Shown here one piece after another: positions 24,648 to 33,349 of a stretch of 64,000 bases of DNA (positions within the stretch are counted from its first letter, which is position 1; each line of letters starts with the position of its first letter). Below the pieces are notes generated by a model. That model had not been told where the DNA came from, ran no database searches, and saw only the letters and a program-made list of their open reading frames with translations. The translations under genes and the position numbers were made by a program. The DNA is from a bacterium (GTDB lineage Bacteria > Myxococcota_A > Polyangia > Nannocystales > Nannocystaceae), in assembly GCA_024742475.1 (NCBI GenBank), contig JANSYI010000003.1:1-64000 (forward strand), given 5' to 3'.

Positions 24648-25346
24648 CTAGAAGCGAAGCGAGAGGGACGTGCCTCCGAAGCGGGCCTGCACGCGCGGCG
24701 CCCGGCCGCCGCCGGTGTAGCGGTAGTCCCTCCAGGCGCGTTCGATGGGCGCACGCAGAGCGAGGTCGACGATGCCCGCGGCCATCAGCAGCAGGCCGGC
24801 GTTGACCGTCGCGACGCCCCACGTCGCGCCACCCTCGAGCCCGTTGGGGTCGTCGAGGCCGAGCGACGCCGAGCCCCAGGCGGTCACGCCCACGCCGGCG
24901 GCGAGCGTGATGCTGCCCGAGACCAGCCGCAGCGCCCGCGCGACGCGGGCCTTTCGCTGCCAGGTGCGCTCGAACGCCGCGAGGGCCGAGGGGTCGTCGG
25001 GCGAGCGCCTCAAGCGGTCGTACTCGGGCGTGCGCTGCAGGCGTTCGAGCGGCGAGGGCAGCACCAAGAAGGTGAGGCCCACGCCCAGCGCGGCCGTCCC
25101 CGCCACGACCTGTTTGATCGCGATGCGCTGCACGGCCGGCCCGCGGGGCTCGAGCGTGGTCAACGCGGCGACGCCCAGGCTCAGCTGGGCCGCACCGACT
25201 CCAGCCTCGATGCCGTTGGCGACGAAACGCTGTCGGCGGGCGTCGTCGACGTTTACGTCGACCGTGCGCAGGGCCGTGTCCGCAGCCGACGGGACGTCGG
25301 TCGGGGGGGCGAAGGCCAGGGCGGCGATGAGGAGTGCGGTGCTCAT
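24648..25346 (-). CDS. hypothetical membrane protein
   Basis: ATG 25346 gives 232 residues. A signal-like start (MSTALLIAALAFAPPTDVPS) is followed by a periplasmic helix and three to four hydrophobic segments (AAQLSLGVAALTTL; VAGTAALGVGLTFLVLP; GSITLAAGVGVTAWGSASL; NAGLLLMAAGIVDLAL). The C-terminal tail is basic and aromatic (RAWRDYRYTGGGRAPRVQAR) and ends in SLSLRF, a beta-like terminal strand ending in Phe. No family recognised. It faces the terminator of the small 24411 gene. Confidence 0.6.
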   Translation of the reverse strand: MSTALLIAALAFAPPTDVPSAADTALRTVDVNVDDARRQRFVANGIEAGVGAAQLSLGVAALTTLEPRGPAVQRIAIKQVVAGTAALGVGLTFLVLPSPLERLQRTPEYDRLRRSPDDPSALAAFERTWQRKARVARALRLVSGSITLAAGVGVTAWGSASLGLDDPNGLEGGATWGVATVNAGLLLMAAGIVDLALRAPIERAWRDYRYTGGGRAPRVQARFGGTSLSLRF

Positions 25347-25496
25347 GAGGCGGTCACTCGTGGTGAGGGTCGGTGGCTCGTTTCCTGCACCCCATACCGT
25401 CATAGCCAATCCACTGCATTCGTCGACCCAACGCGGCGACAAACACCCTCGACCCTGCGCGCTGGCGCCCGCCTGTGCGGGCCCGCCCCGACACCC

Positions 25497-26903
25497 ATGA
25501 CCCACTCCACGATTTCCGCTCGAGCCTCCGAACCTCTCTCTCCCGTCACGGCACCGACGCGGCCGCGGCCTCGCGCGCTGGCGCCCGAGCCCGACTACGC
25601 CCTCGAGCCGGTGCGCAAGCCCGGCTACCTGCCGCAGACCGACGACCGGTCTCCCTGGCTCGACGGGCCCTCGATGCCGATCGGCACGCCGCTGACCGCC
25701 AACACCTTCGTCGACGTGGCGATCGTGGGCGCCGGCTTCACGGGCCTGATGTGCGCCCACGCCCTCGCGAGGCTGCGGCCCAGCTGGCAGATCATGCTCA
25801 TCGACGCGCTTGCAGTCGGCGAAGCCGCTTCGGGCCGGAACTCGGGCTACCTCATGGACGTCGGCCACTGGCAGCCGAAGTGGGGGGTGGAGACCAACCG
25901 CGGGGTCGCCGATCTCTCGACGCTGGGCATCGAGCGGATCGAGCAGATCGTCGAGGGGCACGGGATCGACTGCGATTGGCACGCCGGAGGCCGCTACCAC
26001 GTCGCGGTCAACGCTCGGGGCCGACGCGCGCTCGCCACGTTTCGCGAGGGCATGAAGGCGATGGGGCGAGACTTCGTCGAGATGGACCCCACAGAGCTCG
26101 CCGCGCGGCTCGGCACGCAGCACTACACCGAGGGCATGCACGTCGATGGCGGCGCGCTGCTCAACCCGGCGAAGCTCGTGCGCGGCCTGGCCGAGGCGCT
26201 GCCCGAGTCCGTGCGCGTGGTCGAGCGGCAGCAAGTCGATACGATCACCCCGGGCACGACGCACCGGCTGCAGGCGGGGCGCTACCAGGTCTCGTGCAGC
26301 CAGCTCGTCTTGGCGACCAACGGCTTCCTGCCCGCCTTGGGGCTCGAACGCGGCCGTGTGCTCCCCTTCGCGACGTACGCGTCGGTGACCGAGCCCCTGC
26401 CTCGACAGCCCGGATCCGAGGCGCAGTGGGGCGTGGTGCCCGAGGAGAAGATGGGCGCGACCGTCCGGCTGCTCCCCGACAATCGGCTGCTCATTCGCAA
26501 CGGAGTGCGCTACCGCAACCCCCCGCAGATCGGGGCCTCGGTCTGCGCAGCCATGGCCAAGGACCACCGAGCCTCGTTGGCGCGACGCTTCCCCGAGTTT
26601 GCTGACGTGCCCTTCTCCCACACCTGGGGCGGCACGCTGGGCGTCACCACCAACAACGCCACCGTCTTCGGACGTTTCGGCGACGGCGCGTGGGCTTGCG
26701 GCGCGCACAACGGCGTCGGCATGTCGCTCGGCGGCGCGCTCGGTCATCTGCTCGCGCACGAGGTCGCCGGTGAAAAACACACGCTGGCCCACCTCGCGCG
26801 GAGCCTGCCGCAGCCGGCCTGGACGCCGCCCGAGCCGTTCCGCAGCGTCGGCATCAGCGCGTACACCTGGTTTCTCGGTCTGCTGGCAGGCGAAGAGAAG
26901 TAG
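25497..26903 (+). CDS. FAD-dependent amino-acid/amine oxidoreductase (DAO family)
   Basis: The protein has 468 residues. The Rossmann motif VAIVGAGFTGLMCAHALA is near residue 75, and ASGRNSGYLMDVGHW is the second FAD contact loop of the glycine-oxidase/PuuB subgroup. LATNGFLPALGL and the late GHLLAHEVAG segment complete the DAO fold. It probably oxidises an amine or amino acid; PuuB-like (gamma-glutamylputrescine oxidase) activity is the closest family guess. The N-terminal 60 residues are Pro/Arg-rich and less certain. Ends at a perfect terminator (26919-26961). Confidence 0.88.
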   Translation: MTHSTISARASEPLSPVTAPTRPRPRALAPEPDYALEPVRKPGYLPQTDDRSPWLDGPSMPIGTPLTANTFVDVAIVGAGFTGLMCAHALARLRPSWQIMLIDALAVGEAASGRNSGYLMDVGHWQPKWGVETNRGVADLSTLGIERIEQIVEGHGIDCDWHAGGRYHVAVNARGRRALATFREGMKAMGRDFVEMDPTELAARLGTQHYTEGMHVDGGALLNPAKLVRGLAEALPESVRVVERQQVDTITPGTTHRLQAGRYQVSCSQLVLATNGFLPALGLERGRVLPFATYASVTEPLPRQPGSEAQWGVVPEEKMGATVRLLPDNRLLIRNGVRYRNPPQIGASVCAAMAKDHRASLARRFPEFADVPFSHTWGGTLGVTTNNATVFGRFGDGAWACGAHNGVGMSLGGALGHLLAHEVAGEKHTLAHLARSLPQPAWTPPEPFRSVGISAYTWFLGLLAGEEK

Positions 26904-26918
26904 CCGCCGCGGCCCCAA

Positions 26919-26961
26919 CGAAGAAGAGCGACCAGAGGCTGTCTCTGGTCGCTCTTCTTCG
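26919..26961. terminator. bidirectional intrinsic terminator
   Basis: CGAAGAAGAGCGACCAGAG (26919-26937) pairs over 19 perfect bases with CTCTGGTCGCTCTTCTTCG (26943-26961) around a 5-base loop. Located between the convergent FAD oxidoreductase and ketopantoate-reductase-like genes, it can act on both strands. Confidence 0.9.
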
Positions 26962-26976
26962 TGTGTGGCGCTGGAC

Positions 26977-28038
26977 CTACGACGAATGCGCGGGGGCTTG
27001 GGCATGCCGCTCGGCAGCGGCCTCGCACTGAGAGCGCAGCACGCTCGCCGAGACGAAGCGCGGCGGGCGTCCAGCCGTGACGTCGTGCTCGTGCGCGCGA
27101 ACGATGTCCGTGAGCGCGGCGTTGACCGGCGTCGGCACCCCGACGTCGAGTCCGAGCGAGACCAGCTCTCCGTTGAGCTGCCCGATCTCTGTCGCGCGAC
27201 CCTTGTGCAGGTCACCGAGCGTGCTGGTGACCGCGTCGTCGTCCACGTCGCCGAAACGCAGGAGCGGGCGCACGACGAAGTCGGGGAGCTTCAAGAACGT
27301 CGCGAGCGCGCGGGGTCCCATGGAGGCGACCTTCGCGGGGCTGCGGCCCATCGCGCCAAACACCGCGAGGCCCTCCTCGATGCTCTTGGCGAAGAGCCAC
27401 CGCGCGTCGCGGTCCCGCATCAGGGTGGCGACGCTCGAGCCGGTGGCTGCGCTGACGCCGTTGTTGGTGTTGAGCAAGAGCTTGCCGTCGACGACCGCCC
27501 CGATGTCGTCGTGCGTCCGCACCGAGAATCCGACGGTCCCAAGGAGCGTGGCGATCTCGCGCAGCGGCGCCGCTGAGCTCAGGTGCAACGACCCGGCGAC
27601 GGTCTCGACGAAGCGCAGCGGCTGCAGCCGCCGAACGTTGAACCCCACGACCCCCGCGCTGACCTCGACGTCGGGGCCGAGGGCGTCTTGGAGTACGGCC
27701 GCGTTGTTGCGTCCGTTTTGCAACGAGACCACGTGCGCGCCGGGACGCAAGATGCGGCGGAGCGTCCGCCCGGCCTCGGGGGTGTCGCGGCTCTTGACCG
27801 AGACGAAACAGACGTCGGCATTGCGCAGCGCGTGCGCGTCCTGGACGACCTGGCCCCCGCGCTGCAGCGTCGCCACCGCGCCGTCGTGTCGCTGGGCTCT
27901 GACCTCGGCGGCGCCCTCTTGCAGCCAGCCTCGGCCGAGCAGAGTGGTGCGGAAGCCGGCCTCACAGAGCCAGCAGCCGACGTAGGTGCCTACGGCGCCT
28001 GCGCCATAGATTGCGATGTTTCGGGGGTGTGCGGTCAT
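26977..28038 (-). CDS. ketopantoate reductase family protein (PanE/ApbA)
   Basis: ATG 28038 gives 353 residues. The N-terminal NADP-binding fold has IAIYGAGAVGTYVGCWLCEA; SVKSRDT and SLQNGRNNAAVLQDALG are the usual second-segment motifs; KLLLNTNNGVSA (Lys-Asn-type active-site region) starts the all-helical C-terminal domain. Length is typical (about 300-350). PanE makes pantoate for CoA, but many paralogues act on other 2-oxo acids. ATG overlaps the previous gene's stop (ATGA), so it is co-translated with the hydrolase at 28035-29036. Confidence 0.88.
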   Translation of the reverse strand: MTAHPRNIAIYGAGAVGTYVGCWLCEAGFRTTLLGRGWLQEGAAEVRAQRHDGAVATLQRGGQVVQDAHALRNADVCFVSVKSRDTPEAGRTLRRILRPGAHVVSLQNGRNNAAVLQDALGPDVEVSAGVVGFNVRRLQPLRFVETVAGSLHLSSAAPLREIATLLGTVGFSVRTHDDIGAVVDGKLLLNTNNGVSAATGSSVATLMRDRDARWLFAKSIEEGLAVFGAMGRSPAKVASMGPRALATFLKLPDFVVRPLLRFGDVDDDAVTSTLGDLHKGRATEIGQLNGELVSLGLDVGVPTPVNAALTDIVRAHEHDVTAGRPPRFVSASVLRSQCEAAAERHAQAPAHSS

Positions 28039-29036
28039 CGGAGTTCCTTCGGGTCGCACTCGAGCGCGTCTCCGCGGAGGAACCGCTGCATCATCGGGAT
28101 GACGTCGTCGGCGCGCTCGAGGTGGGGGGCGTGTGCGGCGTCGTCGAAGACACACAGCGTGGATCTGCCGCCGAGCTCCTCATGAATGCGGAACGCGGCC
28201 TTCTTGGGGAACACCCGGTCGTACTCACCCCAAATGATGAGCGTCGGGTGCGGTGGCGCCTGAAAGCGGGTTCGGTGCACCTTGGTGTTGTCCTCGACCG
28301 CGCGCAGCAGCTCGAGGTGGTTGGGGCGGTGCGGTCGGTAGTAACGGTCGAGCACGCCCTGCGCGACGAACTTCGGCACCCGCGGCGGCTTCTGATACGC
28401 CAGCGACATCAAACGTCGCAGCTCGGCGGGTGTCTGCGGGAGCAGGAGGTCTTCGACCGAGGCCGCGCCGTACTCGGCGAGCACCTCCTCCTTGTCGGCG
28501 ACCAAGAACGCGCGCGCCGGCGATGCGACCAGGATGACCCGTTCCACGCGGCCCGGTGCCTGGCCCATGACCTCGTGCGCAACCATGCCCCCGTAGCTGA
28601 CGCCGACGAGGTGCACGGTGTCGACGTCCTCGTGGTCGAGCAGCGCCAAGACGGCGCGGGCCTGGTGCTCGATGGAGTAGGTGGGGTCGTCCGACGAGGA
28701 CTCGCCGAACCACAGGAGGTCGGGCGCCACCACGCGGTACTGCTTGGCGAGCGCCCGAATCTGGGGGTGCCACTGCCACAGGGCGTCGGCCCCGAATCCG
28801 TGCAGGAGGAGGACGGTCTCGCCGTCGGGGCGCCCGCCCTCCCAGTAGCGTATCTGGTCGGGGCCGAGGTTCGCGACATGGGACGTGACGCCGACCCGCT
28901 CGAACTTTCGCGACTTCGCGCGAGCGGCTTGGTCGACGAAGGAGCAGCCCAGCGTCATCGTCAGGCCCAGGAGGCCTGCGGCCCACCGGAACCGCTTCAG
29001 CGTGGAGACTTCGCGTGCGTCGGGTGGAATGGACAT
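28035..29036 (-). CDS. alpha/beta-hydrolase lipoprotein
   Basis: The protein has 333 residues with a lipobox LTLGC-like end (MTLGC, Cys31). LLLHGFGADALWQWHP gives the oxyanion region, GVSYGGM the nucleophile Ser147, GEYDRVFP the acid and DDAAHAPHLE the His, so all catalytic residues are present. A carboxylesterase or lipase-like hydrolase anchored to the periplasmic or outer-membrane face is likely. It lies 6 bases after the secreted protein gene at 29043-29543 and overlaps the PanE-like gene. Confidence 0.85.
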   Translation of the reverse strand: MSIPPDAREVSTLKRFRWAAGLLGLTMTLGCSFVDQAARAKSRKFERVGVTSHVANLGPDQIRYWEGGRPDGETVLLLHGFGADALWQWHPQIRALAKQYRVVAPDLLWFGESSSDDPTYSIEHQARAVLALLDHEDVDTVHLVGVSYGGMVAHEVMGQAPGRVERVILVASPARAFLVADKEEVLAEYGAASVEDLLLPQTPAELRRLMSLAYQKPPRVPKFVAQGVLDRYYRPHRPNHLELLRAVEDNTKVHRTRFQAPPHPTLIIWGEYDRVFPKKAAFRIHEELGGRSTLCVFDDAAHAPHLERADDVIPMMQRFLRGDALECDPKELR

Positions 29037-29042
29037 CGCGGA

Positions 29043-29543
29043 CTAGCGGACCGATGCGAGGAAGTCACGCGCGCCGTCCTTGTCGCCTCGGTAGACCGCG
29101 TTGGCGACGACGAGGGTGTCGCCATCGAGGTAGAAGCGGGCCATGCCGCGCCGGCCGTCACCGGTTCGGTAGCGGAGCTTTCGGCACTCGTGGCCGGCGT
29201 GCGAGCACTTCCGCCACGCGGTGCGTCGGGCCGAGTAGTTGCCCAAGAGCTCGTTGCGGGCCTTGCGGTAGATCATGTTGTCGGTCGTCACGGTCGTGAC
29301 GAAGCCGGGGAGCTGGGTCGCCGTGATCGAGAACTCGGCGTCGCCATCGGCGGTGGACAGCGTGTTGTGGGTGATGTCGCCGACCACGGTGTCGCGCGTG
29401 CCGCTCTTGTCCTTGGCGGGGCCGGGAAGCGTCGCGGACAGGAACGAACCGTCGGGCGTGGCTCGGGCGAAGGCTTCGGCACGCTGGGCGCCAGGCAGGA
29501 GGGAGAAGGCTACGAGGGCGAGGGGGAGAATGAGCTTTTTCAT
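29043..29543 (-). CDS. hypothetical secreted protein
   Basis: The protein has 166 residues with a normal Sec signal (MKKLILPLALVAFSLLPGAQ, cleavage near Ala-Glu-Ala). The mature part is about 145 residues with two cysteines (KCSHAGHEC) suitable for a disulfide and a basic patch (RKLRYRTGDGRRG). No family recognised. It lies in a minus-strand run with the alpha/beta hydrolase lipoprotein (6-base gap) and follows the ATP-grasp gene by 57 bases, so the ATP-grasp promoter could drive all four genes. Confidence 0.65.
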   Translation of the reverse strand: MKKLILPLALVAFSLLPGAQRAEAFARATPDGSFLSATLPGPAKDKSGTRDTVVGDITHNTLSTADGDAEFSITATQLPGFVTTVTTDNMIYRKARNELLGNYSARRTAWRKCSHAGHECRKLRYRTGDGRRGMARFYLDGDTLVVANAVYRGDKDGARDFLASVR

Positions 29544-29600
29544 CGTAAGGGTCCTTTCGAGGGGTGGGGGTCCCGAGGTCGATGCCGCGGGCGGTTGGGG

Positions 29601-30818
29601 TCAGGCGACGGGAGCGACGTGCGGCTGTTCGTTCTTCGCAGCGTCGTCCCCGTCCCAGGTGAGGTCGTGCAGGTAGCCGGCGGCGAGCTTGTCGCCGAAC
29701 CCGCCTTCCTCGGACTTCCAGTACTGAATGACGTGGGACAGCGAGAGCACCTGGTAGATACCGGGCAGCTTGTCGTCGTCATCGAAGTAGACGTCGTCGG
29801 TGTCCGAGAAGATCTCCGCCAGGTCCTCGCCGATCGAGGAGGGGTCGACGAGCATGTCCCGCAGCAGGGCGCCTCGCATGATCGCGCGCTTCCCCGCGGG
29901 GGCGACGTCGACGGGAGGGTTGGTGCCCTCGATGGGAGGACGCAGCACCGCATCGACGAAGGTGTCCATGGGCATCACCGACACGCCGGCGGTTGGACGC
30001 GGGTTGCACTCGACCAAGTGAGGCGTGCCGTCGGGGGTCACCATGATGTCCAGAGAGATTTGCCCGTGGTACGCGGTCGCCTCGGCGATGAGCTGGGCGG
30101 CGGCGAGCGCCTTGGGGGCATCGACCGATTCGAAGACGATGCCGCCCGCCGAATCGAGCGTCTTGGGGTGTTGGTACGCAGAGTGGGCGACGACGGTGCC
30201 CTGCTGGACGACGCTGAAAGTGCACAGATCCGTACCCTCGAGGTAGGGCTGCACCAGCCAGGGGTTGGCAGGCGTCGGCTCGATCTCGTTGGGGTCGACC
30301 TCTCCGGCGAGGGGGCCAGCGTTCGTGCAGATGGACGTGCCGGCGCGGGAGTACGCGGCCCGGGCGAAGAACTCGTCGAACTCCTTGATGGCGCGAAGGA
30401 AGCTGTCGCGAGAATCACACACGATGGTCTCGGCGACGGGAAGCTCGAGGTCGCGGCACAGCGCCGTGAACCGGCTCTTGTCGTGCAGCAACTTCAAGGC
30501 GTCGAAGGACGACGCGAAGATCGGAGTTCCGCGTTCGCCGATCGTCGTGCCCTCCCGCGTCAGATAGAACACCTCTTCGAACGTCGGAACGACGAGGTCG
30601 ATGGCGTAGCGATCGACGAGCGCTGCGATCTGGTTGCGGTAGCCCTCGGGGTTCTTTCGCGGCGAGACCGTCTCGTGGCTCAGCGACGCATGCCGGGAGT
30701 GACTGCCCGGAGCGTTCTCGAACGTGTCGGCGGCGTGGACCGTGTGACCAGCCTTGCTAAAGGCCCGAATCTCCCGGATTGCGTAGGGCATGCGTGAAGA
30801 GGTGACGAGAATCTGCAT
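29601..30818 (-). CDS. ATP-grasp ligase-like protein (CarB-type)
   Basis: ATG 30818 gives 405 residues. MQILVTSSRMPYAIREIRA starts a pre-ATP-grasp alpha/beta domain; LLHDKSRFTALCRDLELPVA contains the ATP-binding Lys, VQPYLEGTDLCTFSV the adenine-binding strand, and LDIMVTPDGTPHLVECNPRP the two Mg-binding Glu/Asn region. Such CarB-like enzymes form C-N or C-S bonds by acyl-phosphate. The partner substrate is unknown; no carrier protein is adjacent. It has a near-consensus -24/-12 promoter just upstream (30835-30850). Confidence 0.85.
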   Translation of the reverse strand: MQILVTSSRMPYAIREIRAFSKAGHTVHAADTFENAPGSHSRHASLSHETVSPRKNPEGYRNQIAALVDRYAIDLVVPTFEEVFYLTREGTTIGERGTPIFASSFDALKLLHDKSRFTALCRDLELPVAETIVCDSRDSFLRAIKEFDEFFARAAYSRAGTSICTNAGPLAGEVDPNEIEPTPANPWLVQPYLEGTDLCTFSVVQQGTVVAHSAYQHPKTLDSAGGIVFESVDAPKALAAAQLIAEATAYHGQISLDIMVTPDGTPHLVECNPRPTAGVSVMPMDTFVDAVLRPPIEGTNPPVDVAPAGKRAIMRGALLRDMLVDPSSIGEDLAEIFSDTDDVYFDDDDKLPGIYQVLSLSHVIQYWKSEEGGFGDKLAAGYLHDLTWDGDDAAKNEQPHVAPVA

Positions 30819-30834
30819 GATTGCCTGTTGGTAA

Positions 30835-30850
30835 AGCAGGATGCGTGCCA
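30835..30850 (-). promoter_or_regulatory. sigma-54-type promoter for ATP-grasp gene
   Basis: On the minus strand the site reads TGGCACGCATCCTGCT, one base from consensus (CTGC for TTGC), with GG-N10-GC spacing. The GC ends 17 bases before ATG 30818. Confidence 0.65.
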
Positions 30851-30938
30851 CCTGTGAACCTGCAGTGCAGCGCGATTGCTGCGGTCTTGGTGCTGGCTGC
30901 GTGCGCGCACGCGCCCAGACGCGCCCTGCCGCCCGCGC

Positions 30939-31394
30939 TCAGTCGTCATCGGGCTCATCGCCGCCCTTATCGCCCTTGGGCGCTCGACATGTCCCTTGGT
31001 GGCATGTCGCATCGGCGCCCATCGTCGCGGTGCAGTCGACGCAGTCGTGTCCGCAGCGAAGCGGGTCTCGCTTGACGTCGACGCATTCGCCTGCGCACGC
31101 GTGATTCCAGAATCCGGGGCACTCGAGCGGCGGTGCGGACTCGGTGTCCGCGTCCTCGGTGCCGGTGCTCGTCTCGCCGCCGGTCGAGCTGGTGCTCGAC
31201 GAACCGTCGAACCCGGTGCTGCTCGAAGCGTCGGCGCCATCGCTGGTGACCTCGGCGCGAGGGGGCATCGGCTCTGTGCCCGACGACGAAGACGCGTCGG
31301 TATCCGTGGCGCCCGGTGGGTCCCAGGCGTCGTTTTGCTCGACGCAGGCCCCGAGCAAGACGAAGAGCGCGAGACCTGCGTCGCGCGGGCGCAC
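30939..31394 (-). CDS. lipoprotein with acidic Ser/Thr-rich linker and Cys-rich end
   Basis: GTG 31394 gives 151 residues with a lipobox (LLGAC) at residue ~16. After it come ~80 residues of Asp/Ser/Thr/Gly linker and a C-terminal domain with eight cysteines (CPGFWNHACAGECVDVKRDP, LRCGHDCVDCTATMG, CHQGTC), a disulfide knot typical of Nannocystis-type surface lipoproteins. The GTG shares one base with the stop of the upstream kinase gene (31394-33223), so the two are tightly coupled. Function unknown. Confidence 0.8.
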   Translation of the reverse strand: MRPRDAGLALFVLLGACVEQNDAWDPPGATDTDASSSSGTEPMPPRAEVTSDGADASSSTGFDGSSSTSSTGGETSTGTEDADTESAPPLECPGFWNHACAGECVDVKRDPLRCGHDCVDCTATMGADATCHQGTCRAPKGDKGGDEPDDD

Positions 31395-33223
31395 TAGAGC
31401 GTCTCCAAGCGGCGCGTGGCGATGCGCGAACCGAGGCTCTGCGCGCGCTGGTACTGTGCGCGAGCCTTGGCCCGCTGGGACAGGCGCAGGTAGGAATCGC
31501 CCAGTCGAATCCGGTGTTCGGCGTTGCGCGGGGAGAGGCGCACGGCGAGCCGGGCGTGGCGGAGCGCAGCACGGTGATGGCCGGCGTCGAAGTCGAGGTC
31601 GGCGAGCCCGGCGTGGGCGTCGGCGCGACGAGGGTCGAGCGCCAGCGCCTTTTCGAAGTGCTTGCGCGCGTCGGCGCTCGCGCCCGTCTTCGCGGCCCGG
31701 TTTCCACGGCGGACCTCGACGCGGGCCCGTCGGCGCTCGTTCCACGTCGGCTCGCTTGCTGGGGCTTCGGGTGCGGCGGCTGGCGCCTTCGTCGGCCCAG
31801 CGGTGCGCGCATCGGCGGCCGGACGGGGGCGTGAGGAGGGCTTGGAGGAGAGCTTGAACGAGGGCGGTGGCGGCGGCGGGACGTCCTCGGAGACCTCGGG
31901 CCGGGGCTGGGGCAGCGCCGCGGCGACCGCAGGTTGAGAGACACGCGGGGTCGCCAGGGCGCCTGCCGCCGCCGCGGCGACGTGTTGGGTGCGCATCATC
32001 GTCGAGTTGTCGAGCGTGGCGACCTCGTTTTGCGCGAAGCCGGCACCGAGCAGGGCGAAGCCGACCAGCGCCGCGGCGGCGAGACCGACCTTCCGGCGTC
32101 CGGAGGTGCCCTGGGCATGTTCGGGAAACGCGAGCGCGTGCGCGAGGCGGCGGCGGCGGGTGGGGTCCTCGATGTCGGGGAGCGCGAGTACGCCGGTGGG
32201 GCAGTCGAGGGCCTCGCCGAACTGCACCTCGCACAGTGCGGCTTCGAGCTCGGCTGCAGACGCGTAGCGCTCCGACGGCTCGGTCTGCAGGCAGCGCTCG
32301 ACCACCGAGCGCAGCGCGTCGGGCACGGCGTCGTGGCCTCTGAAGTCTGCCTTGACGCCGCTGACGTGGGCCTCGAGCGCGTCGTCGACGGAGTCCTCGC
32401 GGACCAAGATCTCGCCGGTCAGCATCTCGTACGCACAGCAGCCGAGGGCGTACAGGTCGGCGCGACCGTCGACCTCGGTCCCGATGATCTGTTCGGGCGA
32501 CATGTACCGGGGCGTCCCGCAGCGCTCGTCGTTCGGGGCCGACTCGCTCGTCGCGATGCCGAAGTCCACGAGCACGAGCCGCTCGCGGCCACGGCGCTCG
32601 ATGAGCATCATGTTGTCGGGCTTGATGTCCCGGTGCACCACGCCCTTGCAGTGCGCGGCGTGGAGACCCTTGCAGGCCATCCGGAGCAGCGCGACGGTCC
32701 GCTCGACCGACATCGGCCCTTCGTCGATCTCGTCGGCGAGCGAGCGACCCTCGAGCAGCTCCATCGCCGACCACATGCGGCCATCGGGGAGGGTGCCGAA
32801 GTCGACGACGTCCACGACGTATGCGGAGTGCAGCTCCGAGGTCAGTCGCGCCTCGGCGAGGAAGCGCTCGCGCGCTTCGGCCCACGACGCGCCCCGCTTG
32901 AGCACCTTGACCGCCAGCGGCCGGTCGAGGTCGACGTGGCGGCCCCGGTAGACCACCGCCGTCGCCCCGACGCCGATGCGCTCGCCGAGCTCGATCCGCG
33001 ACTCGGGGATCCGGTCGCCGGCTCGCAACGCGAATGGTTTCGACGGATGGAGGGTCACGTCCGGGGGGCTCTCGGTCACCGTGCGGAGTGTCGACGCGGG
33101 GGGCGCGATCGAGACCATGCACGGCTCGGATTCTTCGCTCCCGGGCTCCATGAGCTGGACGCGCTCCGGCGACCAGAACAAGGTGGAGGTCGGGGTGTTG
33201 TCGTTGCCGCCTGGAGTCGTCAT
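31394..33223 (-). CDS. Hanks-type Ser/Thr protein kinase with TM and TPR region
   Basis: ATG 33223 gives 609 residues. After a ~75-residue N-terminus, the kinase domain has a Gly loop (RIGVGATAVVYRG), Lys106 (LAVKVLK), HRDIKPDN (HRD 197-199) and DFG 220-222, then GTPRYMSPEQ, so it looks fully active. A membrane segment (KVGLAAAALVGFALLGAGFA) near 400-420 is followed by a Pro/Ala-rich linker and a TPR-like tail (ARKHFEKALALDPRRADAHA). A -24/-12 element lies 65 bases upstream and is divergent from one for the PEGA gene. Confidence 0.93.
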   Translation of the reverse strand: MTTPGGNDNTPTSTLFWSPERVQLMEPGSEESEPCMVSIAPPASTLRTVTESPPDVTLHPSKPFALRAGDRIPESRIELGERIGVGATAVVYRGRHVDLDRPLAVKVLKRGASWAEARERFLAEARLTSELHSAYVVDVVDFGTLPDGRMWSAMELLEGRSLADEIDEGPMSVERTVALLRMACKGLHAAHCKGVVHRDIKPDNMMLIERRGRERLVLVDFGIATSESAPNDERCGTPRYMSPEQIIGTEVDGRADLYALGCCAYEMLTGEILVREDSVDDALEAHVSGVKADFRGHDAVPDALRSVVERCLQTEPSERYASAAELEAALCEVQFGEALDCPTGVLALPDIEDPTRRRRLAHALAFPEHAQGTSGRRKVGLAAAALVGFALLGAGFAQNEVATLDNSTMMRTQHVAAAAAGALATPRVSQPAVAAALPQPRPEVSEDVPPPPPPSFKLSSKPSSRPRPAADARTAGPTKAPAAAPEAPASEPTWNERRRARVEVRRGNRAAKTGASADARKHFEKALALDPRRADAHAGLADLDFDAGHHRAALRHARLAVRLSPRNAEHRIRLGDSYLRLSQRAKARAQYQRAQSLGSRIATRRLETL

Positions 33224-33287
33224 CGGGGTCCTTCCGCCTCGCGGCCCCTGCGTCCTTCGAACGGGGGCGAGAGCCAACGCAGGACCG

Positions 33288-33303
33288 TGCAAGCGGCGGG
33301 CCA
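33288..33303 (-). promoter_or_regulatory. sigma-54-type promoter for kinase gene 31394-33223
   Basis: Minus-strand TGGCCCGCCGCTTGCA has GG-N10-GC spacing and one mismatch to consensus (C for A at position 5). It lies 65 bases before ATG 33223, the longer spacing of the set, and faces the promoter of the PEGA gene 19 bases away. Confidence 0.55.
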
Positions 33304-33321
33304 GCCGGCGGCGCGGCGAAG

Positions 33322-33337
33322 TGGTACGCCTCGTGCA
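33322..33337 (+). promoter_or_regulatory. sigma-54-type promoter for PEGA gene
   Basis: TGGTACGCCTCGTGCA has GG-N10-GC with two mismatches (T for C at position 4 and G for T in GTGC). The GC ends 13 bases before ATG 33350, the same spacing as at 61721 and 63497. Confidence 0.5.
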
Positions 33338-33349
33338 GTCCACGGGCAC

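Noticed and set aside
25374..25389. TGGCTCGTTTCCTGCA, GG-N10-GC, plus strand
   Set aside because: Two mismatches and 108 bases from the next plus-strand start (25497), unlike the others in the set; could be chance in GC-rich DNA. Not listed as a promoter.
28011..30797. 928-codon open frame on the plus strand
   Set aside because: Antisense to well-supported genes (hydrolase, ATP-grasp); composition is Arg/Gly/Val-rich without domain motifs, an effect of GC-rich third positions.
30854..31075. Plus-strand frame with lipoprotein-like start (VNLQCSAIAAVLVLAACAHA)
   Set aside because: Only the first 85 bases are in a gap; the rest is antisense to the Cys-rich lipoprotein and looks Arg-rich.
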